Shown one piece after another: positions 13,044 to 22,725 of a stretch of 31,743 nt of DNA. This stretch comes from a virus. The notes below the pieces were generated by a model that saw only the letters and a program-made list of their open reading frames with translations, was not told the origin of the DNA and did not search any database. The stretch spans positions 1-31,743 of the IMG/VR virus record IMGVR_UViG_3300037485_000488; one strand, 5' to 3'. The position numbers were made by a program, and so were the translations under genes. Position 1 is the stretch's first letter, and every line of letters starts with the position of its first letter.

Positions 13044-13544
13044 ATGAGTTTAACGCTGGATAAAAAAACGCTGGATGAATTCGATAAAAAATTAATTTCG
13101 GATTTACGCAAAAGTTTAGACGCGGCGGGAACAACGGCAAGCGGCAAAACGAAAGAAAGTTTAAATTCGGTTTATACTTTAAACTCTTATAAACTTTACG
13201 GGCGGGCTTTTATCTTCGGTTTAGAATACGGGCGAAAAAAAACCACGGGCGGCGGGAATGGAAGTTTAAAAGGAATAATTTTAAAATGGATAAATGATAA
13301 GGGAATAATTCCCCGCGATAAAATTTCTAAAAATACTTTAGCTTTTTTAATTGCGAGGAAAATACACGAAGAAGGGGATTTATTGCACAGGACAAAAAAA
13401 AACTTTCGCAAAATGAATGCACCCACAGGAATAATAAACAATGTTATCAATGATGGGAGAATTGAACAATTAAGTAAAAGATTAATTTTGGATTTTGTAA
13501 AAAGCGCAAAAACAGAAATATATGGCAACGGAAATAATATCTAA
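13044..13544 (+). CDS. Putative neck/tail completion protein (HK97 gp10-like)
   Basis: The protein has 166 residues. The segment FIFGLEYGRKKTTGGG, then LKGIILKWINDKGIIP and LAFLIARKIHEEGDLLH, resembles the FE.GR.P / I..WI..KGI / IA.KI...GT order of HK97 gp10-like proteins that join head and tail. It starts 1 nt after the preceding stop and overlaps the next gene by 23 nt. The assignment rests on this motif order and location, so it is moderate. Confidence 0.5.
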   Translation: MSLTLDKKTLDEFDKKLISDLRKSLDAAGTTASGKTKESLNSVYTLNSYKLYGRAFIFGLEYGRKKTTGGGNGSLKGIILKWINDKGIIPRDKISKNTLAFLIARKIHEEGDLLHRTKKNFRKMNAPTGIINNVINDGRIEQLSKRLILDFVKSAKTEIYGNGNNI

Positions 13545-15273
13545 CATTAATTCGGTACTTCAACAAAAAGGAATTCGAGTTTCTGCAAACTTTGTGCAAT
13601 CTACTTTTGCACCCGCTTTCTTTCAGTTTTTTTATGCAAGCCCCGGAGATTTAAACGTAGGGGATAAAGTTTTCGTTTTGTATGCAGTTAATAATTATAT
13701 CGAAGCTGAAATAACTAATATAACGGGTTCAAACGTAACAATAAACACTTTAATTTTTATTTTATACCCGCCAACATTTACGCGTTTTATTGTTTTGCCG
13801 CCAGCAACGGGCGAAACTAATATCGATGTTAATGTTGTTGCGGCTTTTAATCCCGTTGTTATTGTTATGCAACGTCAAGATTATTCCGATAATACTTTGC
13901 AAAGTACGTGGAACGGAACGTATGTTTCTATTCCGTGCGGCGTTGTTTATTTGGGTGAATGGGTAGTAAATCCGGGGTATGAAGTGGGCGCAATTATTCA
14001 GGTAATAAGTGAATCGGGCGTTGCGGCAAATTATGAAATTTTAAATATTTCAAGTTCGGGCGGTATTTTATACGCTACCTTCGATAAGGTTTGGAGCGCG
14101 TTTAATCCTTTCTTTTTAGCAATTGTTAATATTTTAAGTCGATTAAACTTTTACGTAATTTTAAAAATTACCGATAACGCAGTAGTTAATCCACAAACAA
14201 GGGAATTAAGATTCACACCTGATGCCAGCGGAATGATGCGCTGCGAAATTTCGGGGGCTTTACGCAGCTTGTTAAATTTGAATTTTACGGATTATCAAAT
14301 TTCAGTAGATGAAATTCGAACCGAAGAAACAAATTTATATTCGCCTTTTTATTTTGCAACGAAAGATAATTGGATTGGAAGCTCCGAAAGTTTTATAACT
14401 TATTACGATCCCGAAGACGTAAAATATGCAATAGCGGGCGCGTTTCAAATCGGGGACCCTAACAACGGTTATTATAATAAATATTTTGGAAATACCGAAG
14501 GAACTTTAGTTTATCCTGAATTAATGCCGCAATGGGTTACACAATTTGAAAACCCTGTTTACTTTTACGGATTTCCGTTTTCGCTTTCATTTTTGGGAAA
14601 TTCTCAAATGGATACTTTCGGGGGTTATTTTGTTAGATGCAAATTCACTCAAGCAAATGGAACCGTTGACACATTGTTAACGTCATCTATTATTTTCACC
14701 CCGTTTATTTCTTTAGCCCGTTTAAATATTGCAGTAATTTTAAACGATCCAATTTTTGCACCTTATACCCAAAATTCCAAAAAAATCGAAATTCGTTTTG
14801 GTCGCGGGGAATCTGGTTTGTTTTTGGATGCTTTCGCCCCGATTACGATTAACGTTAAACGCGCAATAGAGCAATCTTGTAACACTTTTTACGTGCGCTG
14901 GATAAATACCTTAGGCGGGTGGGATTATTGGTTATTTGAGGGGAAAATTTACGAAGGGTTAAAAGTTGAAAACGGGAATAATTACGAAAGTTATTTTGAT
15001 AATATTTCGGATATTTCAGATTTTGAAAATGTAACTTTTAAAAATGTTACGCCCGTTGTTCAGGTTGGTTCTAGCACGTTGACAAAAAACGAATCCGAAG
15101 GGTTGAAAATATTAACAACGTCCCCGAAAATTTATTGGTACAATGAAGAACTTTCGAAATGGATCGGGGTTCGTGTTGAACCGGGAACATTTAACATCCG
15201 TTCAACTAAGGACGATTATTTCAATGTCGAATTAACTTTTGTTAAACCGAAATATTTTAATCAATTCGCGTAA
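13522..15273 (+). CDS. Large tail structural protein (583 aa)
   Basis: The protein has 583 residues and is strand-rich throughout, with many aromatic and Asn-rich loops. There is no signal peptide, membrane segment or enzyme motif. N-terminal blocks (DLNVGDKVFVLYAVNNYIEA, YEVGAIIQVISESG) read like small beta-barrels, and a Trp-rich patch (FYVRWINTLGGWDYWLFEG) is striking. It is probably a tail-tip or baseplate component, since the next gene is a large tail protein and then the tape measure. The exact family is not recognised. Confidence 0.55.
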   Translation: MATEIISNINSVLQQKGIRVSANFVQSTFAPAFFQFFYASPGDLNVGDKVFVLYAVNNYIEAEITNITGSNVTINTLIFILYPPTFTRFIVLPPATGETNIDVNVVAAFNPVVIVMQRQDYSDNTLQSTWNGTYVSIPCGVVYLGEWVVNPGYEVGAIIQVISESGVAANYEILNISSSGGILYATFDKVWSAFNPFFLAIVNILSRLNFYVILKITDNAVVNPQTRELRFTPDASGMMRCEISGALRSLLNLNFTDYQISVDEIRTEETNLYSPFYFATKDNWIGSSESFITYYDPEDVKYAIAGAFQIGDPNNGYYNKYFGNTEGTLVYPELMPQWVTQFENPVYFYGFPFSLSFLGNSQMDTFGGYFVRCKFTQANGTVDTLLTSSIIFTPFISLARLNIAVILNDPIFAPYTQNSKKIEIRFGRGESGLFLDAFAPITINVKRAIEQSCNTFYVRWINTLGGWDYWLFEGKIYEGLKVENGNNYESYFDNISDISDFENVTFKNVTPVVQVGSSTLTKNESEGLKILTTSPKIYWYNEELSKWIGVRVEPGTFNIRSTKDDYFNVELTFVKPKYFNQFA

Positions 15274-17279
15274 TGAATCAGGTAATTAAAATCGGGGACA
15301 CGGCTTTAGATTTAGATTCGGGAACGGTTATTTCTACGACTAAGCGCGTGGCGAATATTGGAACTTTAGAACGGCAATCGAGTTTTACAAACAAACTTAA
15401 CTTACCAGCAACGGCAAACAATTTGGCTGCAATTGGAATGGTACAAGGGAGCGACAATTCAACAAAGAAATATATTAAACAATTAGGAACGGTTGCGGCA
15501 AATGGAATAGAAATAATGAACGCCGCGCAATTTAGTTTTGAAAGTTTAGGGGAACGAATAGAGGTTTTAATTAATTCAGATAACGCGGTTTTCTTTGATG
15601 CGATTAAAAAAACAAATTTGCGCGAAATTGATTTAAGTGATTTAGATCATTTGTGGACAAAAGCCGAAGTAATTAACTCAATCGGAAATACATTCGAAGA
15701 CGGTTACATTTACGCGTTACACGATTCAGGTTATCAATCTCAATTTAACGGATCATTAAATTGTTACGGAATAGTTCCTTCGGTTTTCGTTAAATACTTA
15801 TTTCAAAAAATAGGGGAAAATTTCGGATATACTTTTACGGGAAATGTTTATAATGAAAGTTATTTTGAAAGTTTATTAATTCCAGCGGTCAATTGCTATG
15901 TAGGAGCGCGTAATATTGAAGAACTAAAATGTAATTTCATAACAAACACCCCCGTTTTATTACCTAATACGGGGCTTTCTTTTGAATTTTATAATTTCTT
16001 TGATGTTGTTGAAAATTCAACGGGCGGGGCTTTTGTTGACAAATGGAATGTTAATTTTGCGGGTCAAGGTTATTATATACAAATTCCCGGAACTTATAAA
16101 ATAGTATTAACTTATAATACAAATGTTTCGCCCGTAACCGTTGGGGATAGTGTCGGGGCTGCATTTAAAATTAAAGCCGTTCAAACTTTAAATAACGAAA
16201 CAACTATTATTGCTGAACAAACAATAACAACGGCTTTTAGTGGAACTTTTGCGGGCGAATTAGTTTTAAATGTAAACTTTGATGCTTTTGTTGAAACAAC
16301 TTTAAACCCAAACGCAACGGGATCCGAAACAACTATTATAAGCATTTATTTAGAGTATTTGAGCGTCGATTTTGGGCTTACTCATACAAATCTAAATGTT
16401 ATTGATTTGAGTTTAAATATCGAAGAAATAACAAACGCGCCTGTTTCGCATTATAACCGTTTATTTAATATACAGGCAAATTTGCCGAATTGGACGTGCG
16501 GAAAGTTTATAAAAGAAATTTCAAATTTGTTTGGAATAATTCCCGTTGTTAATGAATTCACAAAAGAAATTAATTTAATTACTTTAAATGAAATCGCGGA
16601 AAACAAACCCATTGCGAAAGAGTGGCAGAGTAAAATAGATTTGTCAAATGATATAAATTACACTTTTAAAATTGAGGGTTACGGGCAAAGAAATAATTTC
16701 CAATATTCACCTGATGAAATTTTTGGTTATTCAATTGATATAGAAAACGAAAGTTTACCAAAAGAAATTAATTACGTAAAATCTGAATTTCATTATTCAA
16801 ACTTTTCAAACATTTTAAGAAAAACATTTAATACAGTTTTTTTAGATAATTACAATCAAGAAACGGATTTGAATTCGGATTATACTTATTCGAATATGCT
16901 TTCATTTAATGGAAATCCCCGAATCTGTTTTTTATTTACTCAAAATACTGAATTAATTTATTCGAGTTTTGGTGAATCAAATGTTATTGAAAATACAAAC
17001 ATTCCGTTTTTAGGTTTTGAATCTCAAAGTATTTTTACATTCAATCTTGAATGGCAATATTTATACGAAAGATTTTATCAAAGTTTATTTAACGGAATTA
17101 CTGATAACATTTTAAAAATTGAATTAGAATTTCGTTTAACCGAATTCGATATTCAGGATTTTGATTTTTCGATTCCTATTTATTTGGAAAATCCTTCGGG
17201 GTTTTATTACGTTCAAGAAATAAAAGATTTTACCAGCTCGTCCGAATCGACTTCGGTTGAGTTATTACGAATTGGATAA
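15273..17279 (+). CDS. Large tail protein, Bacteroidota phage type (668 aa)
   Basis: The start shares its A with the preceding stop (TAATG). The N-terminal motif RQSSFTNKLNLPATANNLAA resembles a block (S.TF.LPAT..N...L) seen in large tail proteins of Bacteroidota phages. The rest is beta-rich, with a segment (FNIQANLPNWTCGKFIKEISNLFGIIPVV) that looks like a baseplate hub domain, ending SSSESTSVELLRIG. A tail-tip/baseplate role next to the tape measure is likely. No peptidoglycan-cleaving motif is visible. Confidence 0.6.
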   Translation: MNQVIKIGDTALDLDSGTVISTTKRVANIGTLERQSSFTNKLNLPATANNLAAIGMVQGSDNSTKKYIKQLGTVAANGIEIMNAAQFSFESLGERIEVLINSDNAVFFDAIKKTNLREIDLSDLDHLWTKAEVINSIGNTFEDGYIYALHDSGYQSQFNGSLNCYGIVPSVFVKYLFQKIGENFGYTFTGNVYNESYFESLLIPAVNCYVGARNIEELKCNFITNTPVLLPNTGLSFEFYNFFDVVENSTGGAFVDKWNVNFAGQGYYIQIPGTYKIVLTYNTNVSPVTVGDSVGAAFKIKAVQTLNNETTIIAEQTITTAFSGTFAGELVLNVNFDAFVETTLNPNATGSETTIISIYLEYLSVDFGLTHTNLNVIDLSLNIEEITNAPVSHYNRLFNIQANLPNWTCGKFIKEISNLFGIIPVVNEFTKEINLITLNEIAENKPIAKEWQSKIDLSNDINYTFKIEGYGQRNNFQYSPDEIFGYSIDIENESLPKEINYVKSEFHYSNFSNILRKTFNTVFLDNYNQETDLNSDYTYSNMLSFNGNPRICFLFTQNTELIYSSFGESNVIENTNIPFLGFESQSIFTFNLEWQYLYERFYQSLFNGITDNILKIELEFRLTEFDIQDFDFSIPIYLENPSGFYYVQEIKDFTSSSESTSVELLRIG

Positions 17280-17297
17280 TTTAAAACATTTAAAAAA

Positions 17298-20219
17298 ATG
17301 GCAGAAACTCAAACGTTAATTTTAGATATTCAATTTAAATCTGAGGACGTAATTAAAAAAACCGCGGAATTAAAAAATCAGGTTGCGGGATTAAAAAGCG
17401 CGAACGCCGAACTATTAAAAAGCGAAGGCGAGGTAACGGATGCCTACGTAAAAACCGCAACGGAAATAAAGTTTCTAACAAAAGAAATAGCGAATAACGA
17501 ACGTCAATTATTAGTGCAAGCGCAAGCGGTAAACGCGAACGCTGGAAGCTACGAACAGTTATTAAGAAATTTCCAGCTTGCCGAAGTTGAATTAAAAAAT
17601 TTAACGGGAACGCTTCAACAAAATGCAGATGGTACGACTGAATTTACACAGGCATATTTTAACGCAAAGAAACAAGTTGATGATGCTAAACAAGGTATTT
17701 TATTATTTAATTCTGGAATTAGTGTAGGAACGCAAAATGTCGGGAATTACGGGAATACTTTGGAGGGGATGCGGGCAAAGTTGGGAGATTTACAAAAAGT
17801 AATTCAAACAACAAATGTCGATTCCATACAATTTAAAGAAGCAAAAACCGAAGCGGAAAATTTAGGTTTGGCGATTGGACAATTGGAAGGTAAGTTGGAC
17901 GAATTCGGAAATAAAGAACCGAAGAATCCAGCGAAAAGAACTTTTGAAGATACGATTGCAACGGCGGGCGCGGCGGCTTCGGCTTCGCAATTAGTAACGC
18001 TGGCGTTTAGTGATAATAAAAACGTTACCGAAGCACTCGCACAAAGCACGAAAGCCCTTGCAATCGGGCAACAAGTGGCAAACATTGTAAAAGAAAAAGG
18101 CGCAATTATAGATACTTTTGCTTTAATTTCTCAAAAGGGTTTGATAGCTGGAAATGCTATTTTAAGTTTTGGCACTACGGTATTAACGGGAATTACAACG
18201 GCGTTCGGGGTTGCTTCGGGCGTTGCGTGGGCTATTGCAACGGCGGGCGTTGCTTTATTAATTGCGGGAATTGCTGGTTTAATTGTTTATTTTGATGATA
18301 TTAAAAATTCAATTACGGATTTTTTAGGATTAACAAGCGAACAGGAACGCGCCGCCGCCGCAACCGCTGAACAATACAACAAACAAGCCGCCGCAATTGA
18401 AAGCGCGCGGGATGCTTACGACCGTTATTCTACTATCGTGGGCGCTTCATACGATCGAGAAATTAAATTAGCTTCAGCGGCGGGAAAAAATACTATTGAT
18501 TTAGAAAAACGAAAAGCAAAAAGTTTTGAAGATTCAACAAACAAACTTATTTTACAATTACAGGCGCAATTGGCATTAGGGCAAGCGGCAAATGTTAGTG
18601 CAAAAGAACAAATTGCGTTGAGCCGTCAAATTCAAGATTTGCAAGGCAAAGTTTTAGATTCAAAAACGGAAACGGCTGCAAAGGAAATCGCAACGGAAAC
18701 GGAAAAAAACCAAAAAATTGCAGCGGATAACAAAGCCGCGGGCGAAAAAGCCGCCGCCGCACGAAAAAAATATAATGAAGATTTAGCGAATTTAGAAACC
18801 GAATTTAATTTAACGGCGCGTGAAAAATTAGCAAAAACTTTTGAAGATAAAGCCGCAGTTTTAACAGGCAATGGAGAAAAAGAAATTAAACTTCGGGCAA
18901 AAATAGAAGCGGATAAAAAAACCGCTTTAGAAAAATTTGATGAAGATTTAGTAAAAGCGGAAAACGAAAAAGCGCAAAAGGTAATCGATAACGCTTTGGC
19001 GGTCGAATCTCAATTGTTAGCTATTCAAACGGATTCTTTAGCAAATAGATTAGCTATTCAGGCGAACGCTTTTAAACAAAGGGAAACGGCGTTAAAAGCA
19101 CAAGGCGCAACGGAAGCGGAAATAGAAAAAATCAAACAAGCGGAAATACAAAAAATAAAAGATGCTTACACGGCCGAAGATTATAACAATCAAATTGCAG
19201 CTTTAAACGCACAATTAAAGTTAGATCAGGACGCCGTAGATTTAAGCACCCAAACCGAAGCGGAAAAGCAAACGGCAAAACTCGATTTACAAATAAAAGC
19301 ATTAGAACAACAATTGGCGTTGACACTTGCTTTTTTAGGTCCCGAAGGCGCAACAACAAAAGCGGAATTACAAGGAATTGAAACAATTAAAAACGCTTTA
19401 GCAGCCGCGCGTAAAGGATTAGGCGAAGTTAAGCCCGACCAACCGACATTCGGGGGGGCGCTGGGATTAGATCCCGAAGGCGTTGAACAAGCCCAAAAAG
19501 CGGTTGAAACAATTGGTAAAGGATTATCCGATATAGAAAATATTGTTAATTTAAGATTTGAAGCGCAAAAAAACTTAATCGATGCAAACGAACAGGCCGA
19601 AATTGAAGCCGTTAATAATTCAACTTTAAACGAAGCGCAAAAAGCAAAACGAATAAAAGAGATCGAGCAAAAAGCAGCGAAAGAACGTTACGAAATTGCG
19701 AAAAAAGAATTCGAATCACAAAAGGCGTTTCAAATCGGACAGGCGTTAATCGGTGCGGCTCAAGGTATTATTCAGGCGTTTCAACTCGGACCGATTGCGG
19801 GGGCAATTGCAGCTATTATCGTAGGAGCTACAACCGCCGCACAAATTGCAGCAATTAGATCACAGAAACCGCCAGCGGCTCCGGGCTTTGCAAAAGGGGT
19901 TATCGGGCTTAATGGATCGGGAACGGAAACGAGTGATTCAATACCCGCAATGCTTTCGAAAGGGGAATCCGTTATTACGGCAAGCGGAACGAATTTCGCG
20001 CAATCTAACTATCCGGGCTTATTGGAATTCCTAAATACACGAAACCGCTTTGCAACGGGCGTTATTAATTTTGGCGGGGCAAGTGTACCAACAAGCGTAA
20101 ACGATTCAACAGAACGCCTTATTTCGGCTATTTCGGGCATTTCTCCTGTGGTTAAGGTTACCGATATTAATAAAAAACAATCTGATTATTCAGAGGTTCG
20201 AGTAAATGGAACAATTTAA
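17298..20219 (+). CDS. Tape measure protein
   Basis: This is the longest gene (973 residues). Ala/Lys/Glu/Gln-rich coiled coil dominates (about 15-130, 345-700 and 750-810). There are two hydrophobic regions: about 280-332 (LIAGNAILSFG...AGVALLIAGIAGLIVYF) and about 811-854 (IGQALIGAAQGIIQAF...). The C-terminal part has FAKGVIGLNGSGTETSDS followed by IPAMLSKGESVI, a block typical of tape measures. By the usual 0.15 nm per residue rule the tail would be about 145 nm. No lytic domain is seen. Its 3' end overlaps the next gene by 14 nt. Confidence 0.95.
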   Translation: MAETQTLILDIQFKSEDVIKKTAELKNQVAGLKSANAELLKSEGEVTDAYVKTATEIKFLTKEIANNERQLLVQAQAVNANAGSYEQLLRNFQLAEVELKNLTGTLQQNADGTTEFTQAYFNAKKQVDDAKQGILLFNSGISVGTQNVGNYGNTLEGMRAKLGDLQKVIQTTNVDSIQFKEAKTEAENLGLAIGQLEGKLDEFGNKEPKNPAKRTFEDTIATAGAAASASQLVTLAFSDNKNVTEALAQSTKALAIGQQVANIVKEKGAIIDTFALISQKGLIAGNAILSFGTTVLTGITTAFGVASGVAWAIATAGVALLIAGIAGLIVYFDDIKNSITDFLGLTSEQERAAAATAEQYNKQAAAIESARDAYDRYSTIVGASYDREIKLASAAGKNTIDLEKRKAKSFEDSTNKLILQLQAQLALGQAANVSAKEQIALSRQIQDLQGKVLDSKTETAAKEIATETEKNQKIAADNKAAGEKAAAARKKYNEDLANLETEFNLTAREKLAKTFEDKAAVLTGNGEKEIKLRAKIEADKKTALEKFDEDLVKAENEKAQKVIDNALAVESQLLAIQTDSLANRLAIQANAFKQRETALKAQGATEAEIEKIKQAEIQKIKDAYTAEDYNNQIAALNAQLKLDQDAVDLSTQTEAEKQTAKLDLQIKALEQQLALTLAFLGPEGATTKAELQGIETIKNALAAARKGLGEVKPDQPTFGGALGLDPEGVEQAQKAVETIGKGLSDIENIVNLRFEAQKNLIDANEQAEIEAVNNSTLNEAQKAKRIKEIEQKAAKERYEIAKKEFESQKAFQIGQALIGAAQGIIQAFQLGPIAGAIAAIIVGATTAAQIAAIRSQKPPAAPGFAKGVIGLNGSGTETSDSIPAMLSKGESVITASGTNFAQSNYPGLLEFLNTRNRFATGVINFGGASVPTSVNDSTERLISAISGISPVVKVTDINKKQSDYSEVRVNGTI

Positions 20220-20457
20220 ACACGAAACCCGCTTAGAAATGATTAAACGCCTAAGTGATTCGGGCGAAATAATTAGTTTGTATAAAGCTGGATTAATAGA
20301 ACCTTTTGCGATTAAATACCGAAACATTTATTTCGATGTTGACGCATACCAAAAAATCGGTCAAACGCGAATGGATGCAATTTATAACGCTGCAAATAAA
20401 TACAAGTGCGGAATTCAAACTATTTACCGCGCGTTGAAATGGATTTCCGAAAAATGA
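20206..20457 (+). CDS. Small HTH-like protein (83 aa)
   Basis: The protein has 83 residues. The C-terminal part AIYNAANKYKCGIQTIYRALKWI fits a helix-turn-helix: AANKYK as the first helix, CGI the turn, QTIYRALKWI the recognition helix. Similar short proteins with ...VST.YR...M endings are common in Bacteroidota phages. Its place between tail and head genes is odd for a regulator; it could time head-gene expression or be a structural chaperone. It overlaps the tape-measure gene. Confidence 0.6.
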   Translation: MEQFKHETRLEMIKRLSDSGEIISLYKAGLIEPFAIKYRNIYFDVDAYQKIGQTRMDAIYNAANKYKCGIQTIYRALKWISEK

Positions 20458-20510
20458 TTTACAACTAAAATGATAAACTTTCAATTTAACTATTAAAATA
20501 CTTTTACCAA

Positions 20511-21578
20511 ATGAATCATCACATTTACTTATACGGCGTAATCGGTCAAGACGTTTTTTTAAAAAATGTTATTGAACAAATGGGCGCGGTACATTCAGGG
20601 GAAACGGTAACGGCTCACATTCATTCGCCGGGCGGTTTTGTTTCGGAGGGTTATGCGATTTACGATTACTTAGTTTCACAATCCAAACAATTAGGTTTTA
20701 ATTTAGAAACAATTGCAGAAGGTGAATGTAAATCCATTGCAACGGTTATTTTTTTAGCGGCACCCGTTCGAAAGATTACCAGCAATTCCGAATTTATGAT
20801 CCATAACCCGTGGGGCGCAAATGAAGGGGACGCGGCTTCGATGCAAAAATATGCTTCGATGTTAAAAGAAGAAGAAAAAATGTTAGCTAAATTCTATTCC
20901 AAAAAAATAGGAATTGATATTAACGACATTTTACAATGGATGAAAACAGAAACTTATTATTCAGCGGGTGAAGCCGTTAAAATGGGTTTTGCTACCGAAG
21001 TAATAGACACTATGAAAGCGGTCGCATTATATAACGAAAACAATTCAAATAATAATCTAACAAAAACAAAAATGAACAAGCCAAACTTTAATTTACAAAA
21101 CTTTAAGGCAATTGCAAAACGTGCTTTAAAAGCCCTTTCAGGTGAAGCGGTTAAAAATCTCGATGCTTTCTTAGAAGACGGGACCGCTATTTTTATTCAA
21201 ACAGAAGCAGCGGAACCAGCAATCGGGGACGAAGTTTATTTGGTTGAAACGGGCGAATATGCACCCGATGGAACGCATACATTAGATTCAGGTTTAGTAA
21301 TCGTAACAGTTAGCGGTTTAATTACCGAAATTAACCCCGTTGCGGCGCAATCTGTTGAACAATTGCAAGCGCGCATTGTAGAACTTGAAACGGCTTTAGC
21401 TGAAGTTCAACCGATCATTGCAAACCTTTCAAACATTACGGGCGAATTTACACCAACTGCAAAAGCACAAAGAACCGTTCAAACAGGACCGGGCCGCGCT
21501 GAAGGTGCAAGTAAAACAAAAGCGGTTTCAACGTTTGACAAAAGTCAAATTAAACCAAATCAAAGAGCAAAAAACTAA
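20511..21578 (+). CDS. ClpP-like (S14) prohead protease fused to a scaffold-like C-terminus
   Basis: The protein has 355 residues. Residues 1-170 are a ClpP-type protease: HIHSPGGFVSEGYAIYDYL, nucleophile region GECKSIATVIFLAAP with Ser75, FMIHNPW with His98, and the SAGEAVKMGFATEV end block. The position expected for the catalytic Asp (49 residues after His, as in E. coli ClpP) holds Glu147. Residues about 188-355 are a different module: a helical start, a small beta domain (PAIGDEVYLVETGEYAPDG), a coiled coil and a basic tail. This suits a cleavable scaffold. The capsid gene follows. Confidence 0.88.
   Translation: MNHHIYLYGVIGQDVFLKNVIEQMGAVHSGETVTAHIHSPGGFVSEGYAIYDYLVSQSKQLGFNLETIAEGECKSIATVIFLAAPVRKITSNSEFMIHNPWGANEGDAASMQKYASMLKEEEKMLAKFYSKKIGIDINDILQWMKTETYYSAGEAVKMGFATEVIDTMKAVALYNENNSNNNLTKTKMNKPNFNLQNFKAIAKRALKALSGEAVKNLDAFLEDGTAIFIQTEAAEPAIGDEVYLVETGEYAPDGTHTLDSGLVIVTVSGLITEINPVAAQSVEQLQARIVELETALAEVQPIIANLSNITGEFTPTAKAQRTVQTGPGRAEGASKTKAVSTFDKSQIKPNQRAKN
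21072..21578 (+). CDS. Possible nested scaffold protein (internal start)
   Basis: An in-frame ATG at 21072 (Met188 of the protease) begins MNKPNFNLQNFKAIAKRALK. It follows an A-rich stretch (CAAAAACAAAA) that resembles real start leaders in this genome. The product would be the 168-residue scaffold part alone, as in lambda C/Nu3. The alternative is that the ATG is simply an internal Met at a linker. Confidence 0.35.
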   Translation: MNKPNFNLQNFKAIAKRALKALSGEAVKNLDAFLEDGTAIFIQTEAAEPAIGDEVYLVETGEYAPDGTHTLDSGLVIVTVSGLITEINPVAAQSVEQLQARIVELETALAEVQPIIANLSNITGEFTPTAKAQRTVQTGPGRAEGASKTKAVSTFDKSQIKPNQRAKN

Positions 21579-21611
21579 TTCAATTCAACTAACTTTTAAA
21601 TAAATAAAAAA

Positions 21612-22664
21612 ATGATTTTAGATCCTTCAGATTTGACCTTCAACGGTCAAGAGGCAAAAGACATAGGCGAAGCCGTAATAGAAAGCATTTTCGAAAATCC
21701 AGCGGTTGCGGATTTAATGACGGTTTATGATGGAATTGTTACTAAAAAACAAATTCCGTTTTTAGGTACTTTGTCAAAAATTACAAAGAAAGACGCGGGT
21801 TGCGGTTCGGGTGTTTCCGCGAATAATATTCCAATGACTGAAAAGTTTTGGGAACCTGAAAACCTTAAAATTTGGTTGCAACTTTGCGCCGAAGATTTAT
21901 TGAATTCATTTTGGGTTTACGCTCAACGTTTAGGAATGGATCGTTCGGACGTTACAGGAACTACAATCGCATCGTTTGTTGTTGAACGTATGACGGCGGC
22001 GGCTCAAGAAGATTTACTTCGTATCATTTGGTTTAATGATAAGGACGCGGATAATGTTTCGGGTGGCGGTGTAATTAAAAACGGCGTTTCTTTAACCGAT
22101 TACAATATTATCGATGGTTTATGGAAACAAATTTTCGCGGTTGTTGCTGCAAGTCCAGCGCGTTTAACTGCAATTTCTGAAAATGCGGGTGCAAATAAAG
22201 CGGCTCAATTAAACTTAGCAGCATCAAAAGCGTTTTCAACTTTCCAAAAAATGATGGCAGCGGCGGATTCACGTTTAAAAAGCGCGCCCGATAAAATTCT
22301 ACTTTGTACTACTACTTTGTTAGAAAATTACGCGGTTTATTTAGAAAGTCAAGGGACGGATGCTTCGTTTATTCGCATTGAAAACGGATATTCTACGCTT
22401 CGTTTTCGTAACGTTACGATTTACGGAATTGATTTTTGGGATCGTACAATCCAAGCGGATTTCGATAATGGTACAACCTACGATTTGCCAAACCGCGCGT
22501 TACTTACAACTAAAATGAATTTAGCGGTTGGTAGCGATAAATTAGCGGATGCCGAAACTTTCAAAGTTTATTATTCCGAAGATACTGAGCTAAATAATTT
22601 CAAGGGCAAGTATCGTGTAGATGCAAAACTTTTGCAAGATTATTTAATTCAAGCAGCTTATTAA
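21612..22664 (+). CDS. Major capsid protein
   Basis: The protein has 350 residues and no cysteine-rich or enzyme motifs. It lies directly after the protease/scaffold gene and is followed by its own strong terminator, both usual for capsid genes. The N-terminal arm (NGQEAKDIGEAVIESIFENPAV, QIPFLGTLSKITKK) and the middle (KILLCTTTLLENYAVYLES, YGIDFWDRTIQADF, RALLTTKMNLAVG) read like an HK97-fold capsid of the Bacteroidota phage type. It forms the icosahedral shell. Confidence 0.88.
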   Translation: MILDPSDLTFNGQEAKDIGEAVIESIFENPAVADLMTVYDGIVTKKQIPFLGTLSKITKKDAGCGSGVSANNIPMTEKFWEPENLKIWLQLCAEDLLNSFWVYAQRLGMDRSDVTGTTIASFVVERMTAAAQEDLLRIIWFNDKDADNVSGGGVIKNGVSLTDYNIIDGLWKQIFAVVAASPARLTAISENAGANKAAQLNLAASKAFSTFQKMMAAADSRLKSAPDKILLCTTTLLENYAVYLESQGTDASFIRIENGYSTLRFRNVTIYGIDFWDRTIQADFDNGTTYDLPNRALLTTKMNLAVGSDKLADAETFKVYYSEDTELNNFKGKYRVDAKLLQDYLIQAAY

Positions 22665-22671
22665 TTAATTC

Positions 22672-22700
22672 GCGGGGGAATTAACTTTTCCCCGCTTTTT
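22672..22700 (+). terminator. Intrinsic terminator after the capsid gene
   Basis: GCGGGG (22672-22677) pairs with CCCCGC (22690-22695), extended by G-U and A-T pairs, then TTTTT to 22700. It probably sets a high capsid-to-downstream ratio by partial termination. Confidence 0.88.
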
Positions 22701-22725
22701 ATTCACAAATAAAAAAAATAAAACT

